From: Mycobacterium marinum
GTDB lineage: Bacteria; Actinomycetota; Actinomycetes; Mycobacteriales; Mycobacteriaceae
Assembly (NCBI RefSeq): GCF_003391395.1
Contig: NZ_CP024190.1
Location: 3,472,001-3,536,000 of the forward strand
DNA: 64,000 nt
Direction of reading: 5' to 3'
This document shows positions 17,141-26,335 of this stretch, piece after piece. The position numbers were made by a program, and so were the translations under genes. Each line of letters begins with the position of its first letter. Within the stretch, counting starts at the first letter, position 1. The notes below the pieces were generated by a model. That model had not been told where the DNA came from. It ran no database searches and saw only the letters and a program-made list of their open reading frames with translations.

Positions 17141-17968
17141 ATGACATCTTCGGTTGCCGGAAAAGTCGTCGCCATCACCGGTGGGGCTCGCGGAATCGGT
17201 CTGGCTATCGCCACGGCGCTACAGGGCTTGGGCTCCAAAGTCGCGATCGGCGACATCGATGAGTCCACGGCCAAATCATCCGGCGACCGGCTCGGGCTGC
17301 CGCTGGCCTGCGGATTGGATGTGACAAACCGGCAGTCGTTCACCGCTTTCCTCGACACCGTCGAGGACAAGTTGGGGCCACTGGATGTCCTGGTGAACAA
17401 CGCCGGTTTGATCTCGGTGGGCAGCGCGGTCGATGAGCCTGACGATGCCACTCACCGCCTGTTCGACGTGAACGTCCACGGCGTCATCCTCGGCACCAAG
17501 TTGGCCACGCAGCGGATGCTGCCCCGACGCCGCGGGCACGTCATCAACATCGGCTCGGTGGGCAGCATGCTGCCCACCGAAGGCATCGCAACCTACTGCG
17601 CCACCAAGCATGCCGTGCTCGGCTACACCGACGCGGTCCGAATGGAAAACCGCGGCAAGGGAGTCCATTTTTCGGTGATCATGCCGACGCTGACCAATAC
17701 CGAAATGGTCGCCGGTGTCGGACATGCGAAGGGCTTCAAGAATGCCGAGCCGGAAGACGTCGCGCGGGCGGTCGTCGGCGTGATTGCGAAGCCGGAACCC
17801 CATGTGGCCGTGCCTCGTTCGCTGGGTGTGACGCTGTGGGCGCAGCGTCTGATGCCGTTGGGCCTGGCGGAGGCGCTTGGCCGCGCGCTGGGGTCCGGGC
17901 GCGTTTTCACCACCGATCTGCGACGCGACCAGCACGACGTCTACACCCGGCGGACCGGCATTTCGTGA
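17141..17968 (+). CDS. Short-chain dehydrogenase/reductase
   Basis: A 275-aa classical SDR. The NAD(P)-binding motif TGGARGIG lies near residues 13-20, followed by DVLVNNAG at ~85-92, the catalytic Ser in NIGSVGSM and YCATK (Tyr/Lys) at ~149-153. An acidic GDID after the second strand suggests NAD over NADP. It starts with ATG at 17141 and its TGA overlaps the GTG of the DUF2236 gene by 4 bp, so the two are translated together. The substrate is unknown; pairing with a DUF2236 oxygenase-like protein suggests lipid or terpenoid-type oxidation, which is inference. Confidence 0.9.
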   Translation: MTSSVAGKVVAITGGARGIGLAIATALQGLGSKVAIGDIDESTAKSSGDRLGLPLACGLDVTNRQSFTAFLDTVEDKLGPLDVLVNNAGLISVGSAVDEPDDATHRLFDVNVHGVILGTKLATQRMLPRRRGHVINIGSVGSMLPTEGIATYCATKHAVLGYTDAVRMENRGKGVHFSVIMPTLTNTEMVAGVGHAKGFKNAEPEDVARAVVGVIAKPEPHVAVPRSLGVTLWAQRLMPLGLAEALGRALGSGRVFTTDLRRDQHDVYTRRTGIS

Positions 17969-18861
17969 CCCCGGTGAACGCTCGCGTCGACCTGGGGCCC
18001 GAGTCGCTGCTCTGGCGCTGGGCGGGCGACATGCGAATCGCTTTCGAGGGCGGTACGGCGGGTCTGATGCAGACGATGCATCCCGCGATCGGCCAAGGGC
18101 TCATCGACCACTCGAACTTTTTCGACGATCCGGTCGACCGGGTATTCCGTTCACTGCCCGGCATTCTCGGCACCATCTACGACGGACCCGACGCGGACGC
18201 GACCGGGATCAGGGTGCGCGACTTCCACCGCGACATCAAGGGCCAACTGCCCGACGGGCAGCGCTACCACGCACTCAAACCCGAGACGTACTGGTGGGCA
18301 CACGCCACCTTCCAGATGATGGTGCACCGGCTCGCCGAGCACTGGGATGTCCACCGGCTGACCGATCGCGAACGCGAACGCCTTTACCTCGAGGGCTGCG
18401 AATGGTACCGGCGATACGGCATGACCGACTCGGTGCTGCCCCCGACGTTGGCTGATTTCAACCGTGAATACGAGCGCTACTGCACCGAAGTGCTGCAGCC
18501 CAACGCTGCTTCGGATTTTCTGATCGAGTTCATCCAGCGCACGGCGATCCCCGACATGAGCACCTCGCCGGATTATCCGAGCACTCCGCTGCTGCGCCCG
18601 ATCATGGACGCCCTGCTGCCCACGATGCCGGTTCGCACCGCGCTGGCAACGCCGATGCGCCTGGTCATCTTTGGCGGTCTGCCTCCGGTTGTGCGGGAGC
18701 GCTTCGGGATTGGGTGGTCCGGCGTCGACGAGGCAAGCTATCGCGCGTTGCGGACCACCATCAAACAAGGTTGGCGCACCGTGCCCGCGTCGCTGAAGTG
18801 GCACGACACCGCGCGCCGGAGCTGGCTTCGTGAGCTGGGCCGCATTCCACGCCGGTTCTAG
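17965..18861 (+). CDS. DUF2236 (MpaB/Lcp-like) oxygenase family protein
   Basis: A 298-aa DUF2236 protein, a family that includes latex-clearing heme oxygenases and fungal MpaB. Typical features are the N-terminal SLLWRWAGDMR, the LMQTMHPAIGQGLIDHS segment (conserved His residues, candidate heme ligands) and FRDIK/RYHALKPETYWWAHATF in the middle. The GTG at 17965 is chosen because it overlaps the SDR stop (GTGA) and is where homology begins; the longer frame from 17836 is SDR sequence read out of frame. No signal peptide is evident. Mycobacteria carry many copies; the substrate is unknown. Confidence 0.85.
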   Translation: MTPVNARVDLGPESLLWRWAGDMRIAFEGGTAGLMQTMHPAIGQGLIDHSNFFDDPVDRVFRSLPGILGTIYDGPDADATGIRVRDFHRDIKGQLPDGQRYHALKPETYWWAHATFQMMVHRLAEHWDVHRLTDRERERLYLEGCEWYRRYGMTDSVLPPTLADFNREYERYCTEVLQPNAASDFLIEFIQRTAIPDMSTSPDYPSTPLLRPIMDALLPTMPVRTALATPMRLVIFGGLPPVVRERFGIGWSGVDEASYRALRTTIKQGWRTVPASLKWHDTARRSWLRELGRIPRRF

Positions 18862-18947
18862 CCGGGGGCAGCGCAGCACCGTGCTTCGCCGGGACCGACC
18901 ACCCGCGACAACCGCTAGTTGCCGATCTGGGCTCCGCCGTTCCCGAT

Positions 18948-19694
18948 TTACCCGGTCCGCTCCCCCAGCACTCGAAAGTGGGTGATCGGCGCATCGATTT
19001 CCGCCATGGCCACAGCTGCGCACCCCTCCAAGTCGAAATGGTCACGCACCAGGGCCGCAACGGTGTGCGAGACCACCGCGGCGCCCGGCGGCGCCTGGCC
19101 GGACACCCGGGTAGCAACGTTGGCGGCCAGCCCGTAAACGTCGTCTCGAGTGATGTCGGAATACACCAGCCCGCGATGTACCCCGGCTCGCACGGCGATG
19201 CCCACGCCGAATCGGCGTTGCGCGTAGTCGCTGAGCTTGCTGACCTCTCGGGTGATCTCCAAGCTCGCCCGCACGGCACGGTGCGCGTCGTTGTGCTGCC
19301 CCGCCCGATGCCCGAAAACCACCAGCAGCCCATCCCCCTTGGTCGAGGCGATGCGCCCGTCATGGCGGTCCACGATTCGCTGGACCAGATCGCGGTAGCC
19401 GCCCACCAGTAGCCGATACGGTTCGGGATCTAGCCGGGTCGACAGCACCGTGGAGTCGACCAGGTCGGCGAACACGATCGTCAAGCGCCGGATCTTGCCC
19501 CCGTCGCCCGGGGCCGCCGCCAGCACGCCCTGGGCCTCGATGTTTCCTCGTTCGACCGCCAGCACCTGCTGCGCGAGGGCATCAGCCACACCACGGTCGC
19601 CCCGGTTGAGGGCCAGCACGGCGCGGTCCAGCAGCTCGTCGAGCGACCCAGCGGCGCGGTTGGGTTGCTCGGGGCGCGGCTGACCCTCGCTCAC
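18948..19694 (-). CDS. Class III adenylate/guanylate cyclase-like protein
   Basis: A 248-aa protein with a ~60-residue N-terminal helical region followed by one class III nucleotide cyclase domain. Metal-binding Asp is in VFADLVDST and the second in STKGDGLLVVFG; the Lys before GDG, an Asp in DDVYGLAAN, and the Asn/Arg pair in ANVATRVSG are also present, so the catalytic set looks complete. The N-terminus (SLDELLDRAVLALNRGDRG) is closely similar to that of the divergent gene at 19821, so the two arose by duplication. No membrane segments. It could make cAMP alone or modulate the larger paralogue. Confidence 0.8.
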   Translation of the reverse strand: MSEGQPRPEQPNRAAGSLDELLDRAVLALNRGDRGVADALAQQVLAVERGNIEAQGVLAAAPGDGGKIRRLTIVFADLVDSTVLSTRLDPEPYRLLVGGYRDLVQRIVDRHDGRIASTKGDGLLVVFGHRAGQHNDAHRAVRASLEITREVSKLSDYAQRRFGVGIAVRAGVHRGLVYSDITRDDVYGLAANVATRVSGQAPPGAAVVSHTVAALVRDHFDLEGCAAVAMAEIDAPITHFRVLGERTG

Positions 19695-19820
19695 GCCAAT
19701 ATCGTGTCACCTACCCGCATCGGCGTGAAGTAGCGCGATCGGGCACCCGGCGTGGGAGCAGCGCGGCCCGGGGCATTTTCCTTCCCCGATCACCCGCCGA
19801 CGGTGACACGATTGTTGGCG

Positions 19821-22800
19821 ATGCCCGACTCCAGGCCGCGCGGTGCGGCGAACGACGACGTCGACCATCCTGCTGGGACGTCGATCGATGAATTGCTGGA
19901 TCAGGCGGTAGCGGCGATCAACCGTGGTGATCGAGGTGCCGCCAGTGAGCTGGCCGGGCAGGTGCTTGCCGTCGACTTGGGCAACGCCGATGCCGAGGAT
20001 CTGCTGACGCTGCGCAGCACCGGCGGTGAGATCCGCCGCTTGACCATCCTGTTCGCCGACCTGGTCGATGCCACCATTCTTTCGACCCGACTGGAGCCCG
20101 GTAGCTACGGGCTGTTGGTGGGCCGCTATCGAGACCTGGTGCTGGACATCGTGAACCGGTTTGGCGGCCACATCGGCTCGCCGAAGGGCGAGGGGCTGCT
20201 GGCGGTATTCGGCTACCCCCAAGCCCATGAGGATGATGCGCGCCGCGCCGTGTGGGCGGGTTTGGAAATCAGCCACCAGGTGGCCCGCCTCGGTGAACAG
20301 CTGCGCCGCCGCGTCGGGAGTCAGCTTGCGGCCCGGGTGGGGATTCATCGCGGGCTCGTCTATCTGGACACCGGCCAAGACGACGTCTACGGACTCGGTG
20401 CCAACCTGGCCGCGCGCGTGGCGGGCCTGGCCCCGCCCGGAGCGGTCGTGGTCTCCGACGTCGTTGCGCCGTTGCTTCAGGGCGCCTTCGAGCTGCTGCA
20501 GTGCCCGGCCGCGGCGGTCAAGGGAGTCGTGGAGCCGATCGCGCATCACCGGGTACTGGGCGAGCGGGAGACTCCTGCCAGATCCACGCGGGGGCCCCTG
20601 GTGGGGCGCGACCGCGAGGTCGCGCGGCTGCAAGAGAACTGGGCAGATGTTCAGGCCGGCACTCGCGCCACTGCCGGGCTGGTGTTGTGGGGCGAGCCGG
20701 GGATCGGGAAGTCCCGGTTGGCGGCCGCGGCCGCCGGGATCGCCGAGAACTCGGGGGCGGTGGTGCTGGAGTTGGCTGGATCGTCGCTGCACACCGACGC
20801 CGGTCTGCACCCCATCCGCACCTTGCTGGAACATCGCAGCGGCATCAGCCGGCTCACCCCGCAGGACGAGCGGCTACGGCTGCTGGAAGCCGAGGTCAGC
20901 GCTCGTGGCCTGGATCCGCTGAGCACGGTGCCGCTGTTGGCGCCGGTACTGAGCATCGCGCCCGAGTACGGATATCAGCCGGCGCCGGCCGAAGGCCGCC
21001 GGCTCTACGAACTGATCAAGCAAGCGGTGCAGGACTATGTGCTGGCCAGTGTGGGTGATCGCGCCGGACTGGTGATTGCCGAAGACGCGCACTGGTTCGA
21101 CCCGTCGACCATCGAGATGCTCGGCTCATTGCTGGCCAACGGAACCGGTCGACTACTGCTGGTAATCACCGGACGCCCCGGAGACTGGCTTCCGCGGCAG
21201 TGGCCGGTCGAAGTGATCGAGTTGAAGCCATTGACCCAGGAACAGACCGACACCCTGATCGACGCTCTGGATCCCGGCCTGTCCTCAGACGATCGCGCGG
21301 CGATAGCTGGCCGTTGCGACGGCGTGCCGTTCTACATCGAGCAGGTCGTCACCGGCCTGCGCACCAGCGGAGTTCCGGAGGGCCTCTACGAGCCCCTGCT
21401 GGCCCGGCTGCGCGCGAGCGCCAACGTCGTCCCGGTCGTGGAGGCCGCCGCGCTCATCGGCCGCCACCTGGATCGTGGCTTGTTGACCTCGGTGGTCGAC
21501 CTGAGTGACGAGGCGCTCGACGATGTCCTGGGCGAACTCGAGGATGCGCAGGTGTTCGAGCCGTGGGGTACCAACGGCTGGCGATTCCGCCACGAGTTGC
21601 TTCGCGAGGTGGCCGCGGAGTTGGCACCGCCCAGCGTGCGCCGCGAACTGCATTCCAAGGTGGCCAACGCCTTGATCGGCGGGGCGGGCGGCGAACCCGA
21701 CTGGCAGCTGGTGGCCGCACACTACGAGCGGGCCGAGAACCACGGCGGGGCCGTATCGGCGTACCAGCGGGCATCCACCGCTGCCAGACGCCGCGGCGCC
21801 GTCGGCGAGGCCCGCGGCTACCTGACAAACGCACTCACGCAGATCGATCGACAGGGGGCCGAGCGCGCCCGCGATCTGCGGGAGATGGCGGTGCGGCTGG
21901 AACGGGGGTTTCTCGCCAGCGTTGCCGAGGGCCCGCTCAATCGCGCCACCGCGACCGACTTCGAGTGCTGCCTGCGGTTGGGCGGGGCCGAGGTCCGTGA
22001 TGACGAGGTCTTCGAGACGTTGCTCGCCCTGGCCGGGTATTACTTCGCGGTGGGCGACCTGGCCCGCTCTACCGGAGTATTCGAGGCGTTACGCGCTGGC
22101 CTCACCGATGGGCGGGAGTTCTTCGGGTTGTTGATCAGGATCTGTCTCGGTATCGCGGCGTGGCTGCGCGGTGCGTTTGCCACCGCGGGCCCGCAGATAC
22201 AGTGCGCCGCCGAGGAGTTGCTGGCCGCAGACCAGCACACAATCGAGGCCATGTGGTTCGCGCCGACAGATCCGCTGACCATGGCACACGGTGTGCTGGC
22301 TCTCGATCGGATCGCCCACGGCGATCTGCGCGCGGCACAGGCCCAGGTTGCTCAGGCCGCCCGGCGGGCTGACGGACTCAGCTTCCCGCACGGGCCCTTC
22401 AGCGTCGGCTTTGCGCGGTTCTTCGAGATTTGGGTGGACGTCGAAGCCCACCGGTTCGACCACGCCGCGGCGGCGGCCTTCGGCCTGATCGACCACGCCC
22501 AGCGGCACGGGTTCGAGGTGTGGGCGCTGTGGGGTAGGGCGCTGCGGGCCACGGTCGACGCGCTGGCATCGATTGGGTCGGATGACCCGGCCGTGATCGG
22601 CGCGAGCATCGCGCGCGCAACCGAATTGGTGCAGACCGTTCGCGCGGCCGGTTTGACGGTGTACATCACCCTGTTCGAGGGTGCACTCGGGCAGGCGCTG
22701 GCCGCCGCTGGGCATCGCGAGCAGGCCCGCGCCCGCTTGGAAGAGGCGATCGCGCTGGGCCGTAGCACCGAAATGTGCTTCTACGAAGCCGAATTGTTGC

Positions 22801-23030
22801 GGCTGCGCGCCCATACCCAGGACGACCCCGCCACCCGTAGGTCGGAGCTGGCCGCCGCCCTGGACCTTGCCCGCCGACAGGGCACCCCGCTCTACGAATT
22901 GCGCGCCGCACTTGATGATTTCGAACTACGCGGGGGGCCCGCCCGCCAGGCGCTCGTGGAAGCTTTCAACCGGATGCCCACCGATAGCCCGCTGCCCGAA
23001 CTGGCGCGTGCTCGCCGCATGCTGGCCTGA
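19821..23030 (+). CDS. Cyclase-AAA/STAND regulator-like protein
   Basis: A 1069-aa multidomain protein. Residues ~15-60 match the N-terminus of the divergent cyclase. A class III cyclase domain (~70-240) follows, then an AAA/STAND ATPase with Walker A GEPGIGKSRLA near residue 297 and Walker B-like VIAEDAHWFD near 420, then a long alpha-helical TPR-like tail. No C-terminal LuxR helix-turn-helix is seen, unlike Rv0386/Rv2488c-type relatives. The second metal position reads PKGEGLLAVFG, with Glu in place of the usual Asp. The ATG at 19821 is preferred to the frame start at 19752, since coding character begins there. Probably a signalling protein; the activator is unknown. Confidence 0.82.
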   Translation: MPDSRPRGAANDDVDHPAGTSIDELLDQAVAAINRGDRGAASELAGQVLAVDLGNADAEDLLTLRSTGGEIRRLTILFADLVDATILSTRLEPGSYGLLVGRYRDLVLDIVNRFGGHIGSPKGEGLLAVFGYPQAHEDDARRAVWAGLEISHQVARLGEQLRRRVGSQLAARVGIHRGLVYLDTGQDDVYGLGANLAARVAGLAPPGAVVVSDVVAPLLQGAFELLQCPAAAVKGVVEPIAHHRVLGERETPARSTRGPLVGRDREVARLQENWADVQAGTRATAGLVLWGEPGIGKSRLAAAAAGIAENSGAVVLELAGSSLHTDAGLHPIRTLLEHRSGISRLTPQDERLRLLEAEVSARGLDPLSTVPLLAPVLSIAPEYGYQPAPAEGRRLYELIKQAVQDYVLASVGDRAGLVIAEDAHWFDPSTIEMLGSLLANGTGRLLLVITGRPGDWLPRQWPVEVIELKPLTQEQTDTLIDALDPGLSSDDRAAIAGRCDGVPFYIEQVVTGLRTSGVPEGLYEPLLARLRASANVVPVVEAAALIGRHLDRGLLTSVVDLSDEALDDVLGELEDAQVFEPWGTNGWRFRHELLREVAAELAPPSVRRELHSKVANALIGGAGGEPDWQLVAAHYERAENHGGAVSAYQRASTAARRRGAVGEARGYLTNALTQIDRQGAERARDLREMAVRLERGFLASVAEGPLNRATATDFECCLRLGGAEVRDDEVFETLLALAGYYFAVGDLARSTGVFEALRAGLTDGREFFGLLIRICLGIAAWLRGAFATAGPQIQCAAEELLAADQHTIEAMWFAPTDPLTMAHGVLALDRIAHGDLRAAQAQVAQAARRADGLSFPHGPFSVGFARFFEIWVDVEAHRFDHAAAAAFGLIDHAQRHGFEVWALWGRALRATVDALASIGSDDPAVIGASIARATELVQTVRAAGLTVYITLFEGALGQALAAAGHREQARARLEEAIALGRSTEMCFYEAELLRLRAHTQDDPATRRSELAAALDLARRQGTPLYELRAALDDFELRGGPARQALVEAFNRMPTDSPLPELARARRMLA

Positions 23031-23115
23031 GCCGCTGCGTGGGTGACCCCACTTTCGGGGCCGCACCCGGAGTCGGTTGATACGGCGCTCTTGCTGCGTC
23101 CCGTACCGTGAGCAG

Positions 23116-24225
23116 GTGACCCGTGCGCGTGATGCCGACGCCTGTCCGGGTGCGCTGCAGGTGCATCAGGCCGCCGACGGCGCTCTGGTCCGGGTTCGGT
23201 TGCCCGGCGGCCGGCTCACCGCCGACCAGTTGGCGGCGCTTGCCCGCGCCTCCAACGAGTTGGCATCGGCAACGCTGGAGCTGACCGCCCGCGGCAACCT
23301 GCAACTGCGCGCGATCACCAACGTGATGGCGGTGGCCGACGCCATTGCCAATGCCGGGCTGTTGCCGTCACCCACCCATGAGCGGGTCCGCAATATCGTG
23401 GCCTCGCCACTGTCTGGCCGCGTCGGCGGGCTGGCCGACGTGCAGTCGTGGGTCGGCGAGCTGGATGCCGCGATTTGCGCCGAACCCCTGCTGGCGCAAT
23501 TGGGCGGCCGGTTCTGGTTCAGCATCGACGACGGGCGCGCCGATGTGTCCGGGCTGGGTGCCGATGTGGGTGTGCACGTGTTGGCAGACGGATGCGCGGT
23601 GCTGCTGGACGGGCGTGACACCGGTGTCCGGCTGGCCCCCGACGACGTGGTGCCAACCCTCACGGAGCTGGCCGTGAGATTCACCCAGATGCGCGGAAAA
23701 TCCTGGCGGGTAAACGAATTGATCGATCCGAGCGTCCTGGTTCCCGGCGCCGCGCCGGGCTCGCGATTTCCGGCCGTCACCAAGGCTCCGGTGGGCTGGA
23801 TACCGCAACAGGACGGCCGCGTCACGCTGGGCGCTGCGGTGCCGCTGGGGATTCTGCCCGCCCGCGTCGCGGAGTTCCTCGCCGCGATCGAAGCTCCGAT
23901 AGCGATCACCCCGTGGCGATCGGTGCTGGTATTTGATCTCGATGAAGCCATCGCCGACACCGCACTGCGGGTGCTGGCACCGCTGGGGTTGGTGTTCGAC
24001 GAGAACTCTCCCTGGCTCAACGTCAGCGCGTGCACCGGCAGCCCCGGCTGCGCCAGCTCGGCCGCCGATGTTCGGGCCGATGCGGCGCAGTCGGTGCGTA
24101 TCGAAGCCGCAGCTTCCGGGGTGCACCGGCACTTCGTCGGCTGTGAACGAGCGTGCGGGAGCCCACTGGCGGGCGAGATAGTGGTAGCCACCGCGCAGGG
24201 CTACCGGCTGCTGCGAAAAGCCTGA
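23116..24225 (+). CDS. cobG: Precorrin-3B synthase CobG
   Basis: A 369-aa sulfite/nitrite reductase-like hemoprotein of the oxygen-dependent B12 pathway. It converts precorrin-3A to precorrin-3B. Two ferredoxin-like halves are visible (LPGGRLTADQLAAL / LTARGNLQLR, and the second repeat after residue 240). The 4Fe-4S cysteines are CTGSPGC and CERACGSP near the C-terminus. The GTG at 23116 is chosen because it follows a GAGCAGG-type ribosome site and matches the family N-terminus (TRARDADACPGALQ); the frame extends 13 codons further to a TTG. It heads the cobG-cobH-cobIJ operon, with 17 bp to cobH. Confidence 0.94.
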   Translation: MTRARDADACPGALQVHQAADGALVRVRLPGGRLTADQLAALARASNELASATLELTARGNLQLRAITNVMAVADAIANAGLLPSPTHERVRNIVASPLSGRVGGLADVQSWVGELDAAICAEPLLAQLGGRFWFSIDDGRADVSGLGADVGVHVLADGCAVLLDGRDTGVRLAPDDVVPTLTELAVRFTQMRGKSWRVNELIDPSVLVPGAAPGSRFPAVTKAPVGWIPQQDGRVTLGAAVPLGILPARVAEFLAAIEAPIAITPWRSVLVFDLDEAIADTALRVLAPLGLVFDENSPWLNVSACTGSPGCASSAADVRADAAQSVRIEAAASGVHRHFVGCERACGSPLAGEIVVATAQGYRLLRKA

Positions 24226-24242
24226 CGTCTTAGGGTGAGCGA

Positions 24243-24869
24243 GTGCTCGACTACATCCGTGACGCCGCGGAGATCTATCGACAGTCGTTCGCGACCATCC
24301 GCGCCGAGGCCGATCTGAGTCGGTTTCCCGCCGATATCGCACGGGTGGTGGTGCGGCTGATCCATACCTGCGGGCAGGTCGATGTCGCCGAGCACGTGGC
24401 CTACACCGCTGATGTGGTCACCCGGGCCGGGACCGCGCTACGCGATGGCGCCCCGGTGTTGTGTGATTCCTCGATGGTGGCGGCTGGGATAACCGTCGCA
24501 CGGCTGCCCGCCGACAATCAGGTGGTGTCGCTGGTCGCCGATCCCAGGGCGGCCGGGCTGGCCGCGCGTCGCGAGACGACCCGCTCGGCCGCCGGGGTGG
24601 AGCTGTGGGCGGATCGGCTGGCCGGCGCGGTACTGGCGATTGGCAACGCACCCACCGCCCTGTTCCGGCTACTCGAGTTGATCGACGAGGGGGCGCCAGC
24701 ACCGGCCGCGGTGCTGGGCGGTCCGGTGGGCTTCGTCGGCTCGGCCCAGTCCAAACAGGAACTCATCGACAGGCCGCGCGGCATGTCCTATCTGGTGGTA
24801 GGTGGCCGCCGCGGCGGTAGCGCCATGGCCGCGGCCGCCGTCAACGCGATTGCGAACGACAGCGAATGA
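24243..24869 (+). CDS. cobH: Precorrin-8X methylmutase CobH
   Basis: A 208-aa enzyme that moves a methyl group from C-11 to C-12 of precorrin-8X, giving hydrogenobyrinic acid. The catalytic His lies in VRLIHTCGQVD (about residue 43). LCDSSMVAAGI and the GGPVGFVGSAQSKQEL block near the C-terminus are family signatures. A GTG start at 24243 gives exactly the length of M. tuberculosis CobH. Its TGA overlaps the ATG of cobIJ by 4 bp, so translation is coupled. Cytosolic. Confidence 0.95.
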   Translation: MLDYIRDAAEIYRQSFATIRAEADLSRFPADIARVVVRLIHTCGQVDVAEHVAYTADVVTRAGTALRDGAPVLCDSSMVAAGITVARLPADNQVVSLVADPRAAGLAARRETTRSAAGVELWADRLAGAVLAIGNAPTALFRLLELIDEGAPAPAAVLGGPVGFVGSAQSKQELIDRPRGMSYLVVGGRRGGSAMAAAAVNAIANDSE

Positions 24870-26335
24870 CCGATCGGGGCACACTGTGGGGTGTCGGGCT
24901 GGGGCCCGGTGATCCAGAGCTGGTGACGGTCAAGGCCGCCCGGGTGATCGGCGAGGCGGATGTGGTGGCTTACCACAGCGCCCGGCACGGCCGCAGCATT
25001 GCCCGCGGCATCGCGGAACGGTATCTGCGGCCCGGCCAGATCGAGGAGCATCTGATCTATCCGGTGACCACCGAAACCACCGATCATCCCGGCGGTTACG
25101 CCGGCGCGCTCGAGGACTTCTATGAGCAGGCCACCGAGCGCATTGCCGCGCACCTCGATGCCGGGCGCAACGTGGCGCTGCTCGCCGAGGGAGACCCGCT
25201 GTTCTACAGCTCATACATGCACCTGCACACCCGGTTGACCCAGCGGTTCGACGCCGTCATCGTGCCGGGGGTGACCTCGGTGAGCGCCGCCTCCGCGGCG
25301 ATCGCCACCCCGCTGGTGGCCGGCGACGAGGTGCTGTCGGTGCTGCCCGGCACCCTGCCGGTTGCCGAGCTGACCCGTCGCCTCGCCGACGTCGACGCGG
25401 CCGTGGTGCTCAAGCTGGGACGTTCGTATCACAATGTCCGCGAAGCACTTTCGGCTTCCGGCCAGCTCGATGACACGTTCTACGTGGAGCGAGCCAGCAC
25501 GCCGGGGCAGCGCGTGTTGCCAGCCGCCGACGTCGACGAAGCCGGCGTGCCCTACTTTTCGCTAGCCATGCTTCCTGGCGGCCGCCGGAGCACGGCGGTC
25601 GCCGGCACCGTTGCCGTGGTCGGATTGGGCCCCGGCGACACGGACTGGATGACGCCACAGAGCCGCCGGGAGCTGGCACGGGCGACCGACCTGATCGGCT
25701 ATGGCCCCTACCTGGACCGGATTTCGGTCCGTGACGGCCAGCGGCGTCATCCCAGCGACAACACCGACGAACCCGCCCGAGCCCGGCTGGCCTGCTCGCT
25801 GGCCGAGCAGGGGCGCGCGGTGGCGGTGGTGTCTTCTGGCGACCCGGGCGTGTTCGCAATGGCCACTGCCGTGCTCGAGGAGGCCAAACAGTGGCCGGGG
25901 GTGCCGGTTCGGGTCATTCCCGCGATGACGGCGGCCCAGGCCGTGGCCAGTCGGGTCGGCGCCCCGCTGGGACACGACTACGCGGTGATCTCGCTGTCGG
26001 ACCGGCTCAAGCCGTGGGAGGTGATCGCGGCACGCCTTGGCGCTGCCGCCGCGGCGGACCTGGTGCTGGCGATCTACAACCCGGCATCGAAGACTCGGAC
26101 GTGGCAGGTCGGCGCGATGCGAGAGCTGCTGCTGCAACATCGGGACCCAGGCACTCCGGTGGTGATCGGCCGCAATGTTTCCGGACCCGATGAGGATGTC
26201 CGCGTGGTGCGCCTGGCCGACCTGAACCCAGCCGACGTCGACATGCGCTGCCTGCTGATCATCGGCTCGTCCCAAACCCAGTGGTATGCCGTTGATTCGA
26301 CCGACCGGGTGTTCACGCCCCGCCGCTACCCCTAG
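24866..26335 (+). CDS. cobIJ: Fused CobI-CobJ precorrin methyltransferase
   Basis: A 489-aa bifunctional SAM-dependent enzyme. Residues 1-~240 are CobI, precorrin-2 C20-methyltransferase (WGVGLGPGDPELVTVKAARV start, LLAEGDPLFYSSYMH). Residues ~245-489 are CobJ, precorrin-3B C17-methyltransferase (VVGLGPGDTDWMTPQ start, VVSSGDPGVFAMA, IYNPASKTRTWQ). The fusion is the same in M. tuberculosis (cobI, 508 aa as remembered). The ATG overlaps the end of cobH. The TAG shares its bases with the convergent stop of the methyltransferase gene (26332-26335). Confidence 0.94.
   Translation: MTDRGTLWGVGLGPGDPELVTVKAARVIGEADVVAYHSARHGRSIARGIAERYLRPGQIEEHLIYPVTTETTDHPGGYAGALEDFYEQATERIAAHLDAGRNVALLAEGDPLFYSSYMHLHTRLTQRFDAVIVPGVTSVSAASAAIATPLVAGDEVLSVLPGTLPVAELTRRLADVDAAVVLKLGRSYHNVREALSASGQLDDTFYVERASTPGQRVLPAADVDEAGVPYFSLAMLPGGRRSTAVAGTVAVVGLGPGDTDWMTPQSRRELARATDLIGYGPYLDRISVRDGQRRHPSDNTDEPARARLACSLAEQGRAVAVVSSGDPGVFAMATAVLEEAKQWPGVPVRVIPAMTAAQAVASRVGAPLGHDYAVISLSDRLKPWEVIAARLGAAAAADLVLAIYNPASKTRTWQVGAMRELLLQHRDPGTPVVIGRNVSGPDEDVRVVRLADLNPADVDMRCLLIIGSSQTQWYAVDSTDRVFTPRRYP

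Noticed and set aside
23077..23115. TTG-started longer CobG
   Set aside because: The added 13 residues do not match CobG. The GTG at 23116 has a better ribosome site and the conserved N-terminus.
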